Source: Azolla caroliniana
Taxonomy: Eukaryota; Polypodiophyta
Assembly (NCBI GenBank): GCA_043228905.1
Contig: JBHGNT010000008.1
Coordinates: forward strand, 13,454,001-13,518,000
Direction of reading: 5' to 3'
DNA: 64,000 bases
Under the pieces are notes generated by a model. The model had not been told where the DNA came from. It did no database searches and saw only the letters and a list, made by a program, of their open reading frames with translations. The position numbers and the translations under genes are program-made. Numbering within the stretch: the first letter of the stretch is position 1; every line of letters begins with the position of its first letter. Shown piece by piece: positions 63,695 through 64,000 of this stretch.

Positions 63695-64000
63695 TGTGAA
63701 AGTTAATATGTGGAAGCATATGACAAGCCGGCTCAGCCGGATACCAACAAGACGTAGAGAAGAAAGTTTAATGGAGACCTTACATAGAGAATACACGGGA
63801 GAGACAGAGAGAGTAGAACCTAAAACGCGATTATATAATAATAATCATTTGTACATAGAATGTGCTCAGAGAGTACTGATAGGTACTTCAATGCTCATAT
63901 GAGCGATTGCCATTGACTCCCAAAAATATGCCTACGTACTAGGCTGGATCCGTAGGCCTCTAATGGCCTACCAGTTTCAATCTGATCTGGCTCTTCGTTC
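63695..64000 (-). repeat. Copia-4 5' LTR, cut by the window edge
   Basis: The plus strand reads TGTGAAAGTTAATATGTGG and continues parallel to 52684-52990 with an about 25-bp deletion near 63875. The outer end is outside the window. Confidence 0.88.

Larger units (their letters stand above)
52684..64000 (-). mobile_element. Copia-4, Ty1/copia element (minus strand) running off the right edge
   Basis: The 3' LTR is 52684-53043 and the 5' LTR starts at 63695 and leaves the window. Between them on the minus strand are gag, zinc knuckle, protease, pre-integrase, integrase, partial reverse transcriptase and RNase H. TR-GAG-2 is inserted at 54778-61126 with TSD CCGT. Many stops make it non-functional. 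Confidence 0.88.

Overview
This is nuclear DNA of a land plant. The signs are spliceosomal introns with GT-AG borders, TATA boxes, a PR-1 gene, a hevein-like chitin-binding gene fragment, and dense nested Ty1/copia and Ty3/gypsy retrotransposons with polypurine tracts, primer sites and target-site duplications (TSDs). I cannot name the species. The size and nesting of the repeats would fit a large-genome fern, lycophyte or gymnosperm. Element names used here (Copia-1, Gypsy-4, TR-GAG-1 and so on) are local labels.

Layout. 1-2770: 3' half of a copia element (+) whose LTR abuts a decayed chitin-binding gene fragment (-). 2.98-5 kb: non-coding with GA and 133-bp tandem repeats. 5-7.05 kb: decayed gypsy gag/protease and copia integrase fragments. 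7.05-19.8 kb: a broken gypsy (Gypsy-2) invaded by a gag-only retroelement (TR-GAG-1, 8227-18921), which is itself invaded by a DNA transposon (10448-18092). 19.8-26.9 kb: a broken gypsy (Gypsy-3) holding a very young chromovirus-type gypsy (Gypsy-4, 21339-25473). 27-32.3 kb: an array of about 475-bp tandem repeats interrupted by a 1.9-kb deletion-derivative gypsy (Gypsy-5). 32.3-36.7 kb: AT-rich host DNA with the one intact host gene, PR-1 (34780-35304). 36.7-41.4 kb: decayed gypsy (-), a copia solo LTR and unassigned DNA. 41.4-52.7 kb: Copia-3, split by an intact young gypsy (Gypsy-1, 43444-50473). 52.7-64 kb: Copia-4 (-), split by TR-GAG-2 (54778-61126), whose 3' LTR carries another solo LTR.

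The most unusual object is the DNA transposon at 10448-18092. It has 33-bp terminal inverted repeats, a 4-bp TSD (CACC) and two divergent genes sharing one promoter. One encodes a large RNase-H-fold transposase-like protein of the type I associate with DUF7869. The other is a multi-exon gene joining a ParB-like domain to a beta-class (motif IV before motif I) amino-DNA methyltransferase. Such ParB-methyltransferase pairings are familiar from phages and bacterial mobile elements, so one inside a eukaryotic transposon suggests an element able to methylate DNA. This copy is decayed by three nonsense codons and one frameshift.

A second theme is retroelement priming. Gypsy-4 has an 11-nt primer site complementary to its own predicted transcript start, as in Tf1-type self-priming. 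Related or neighbouring elements carry inverted copies of the LTR end at the matching position. Several LTRs also carry tRNA-like A/B-box modules.
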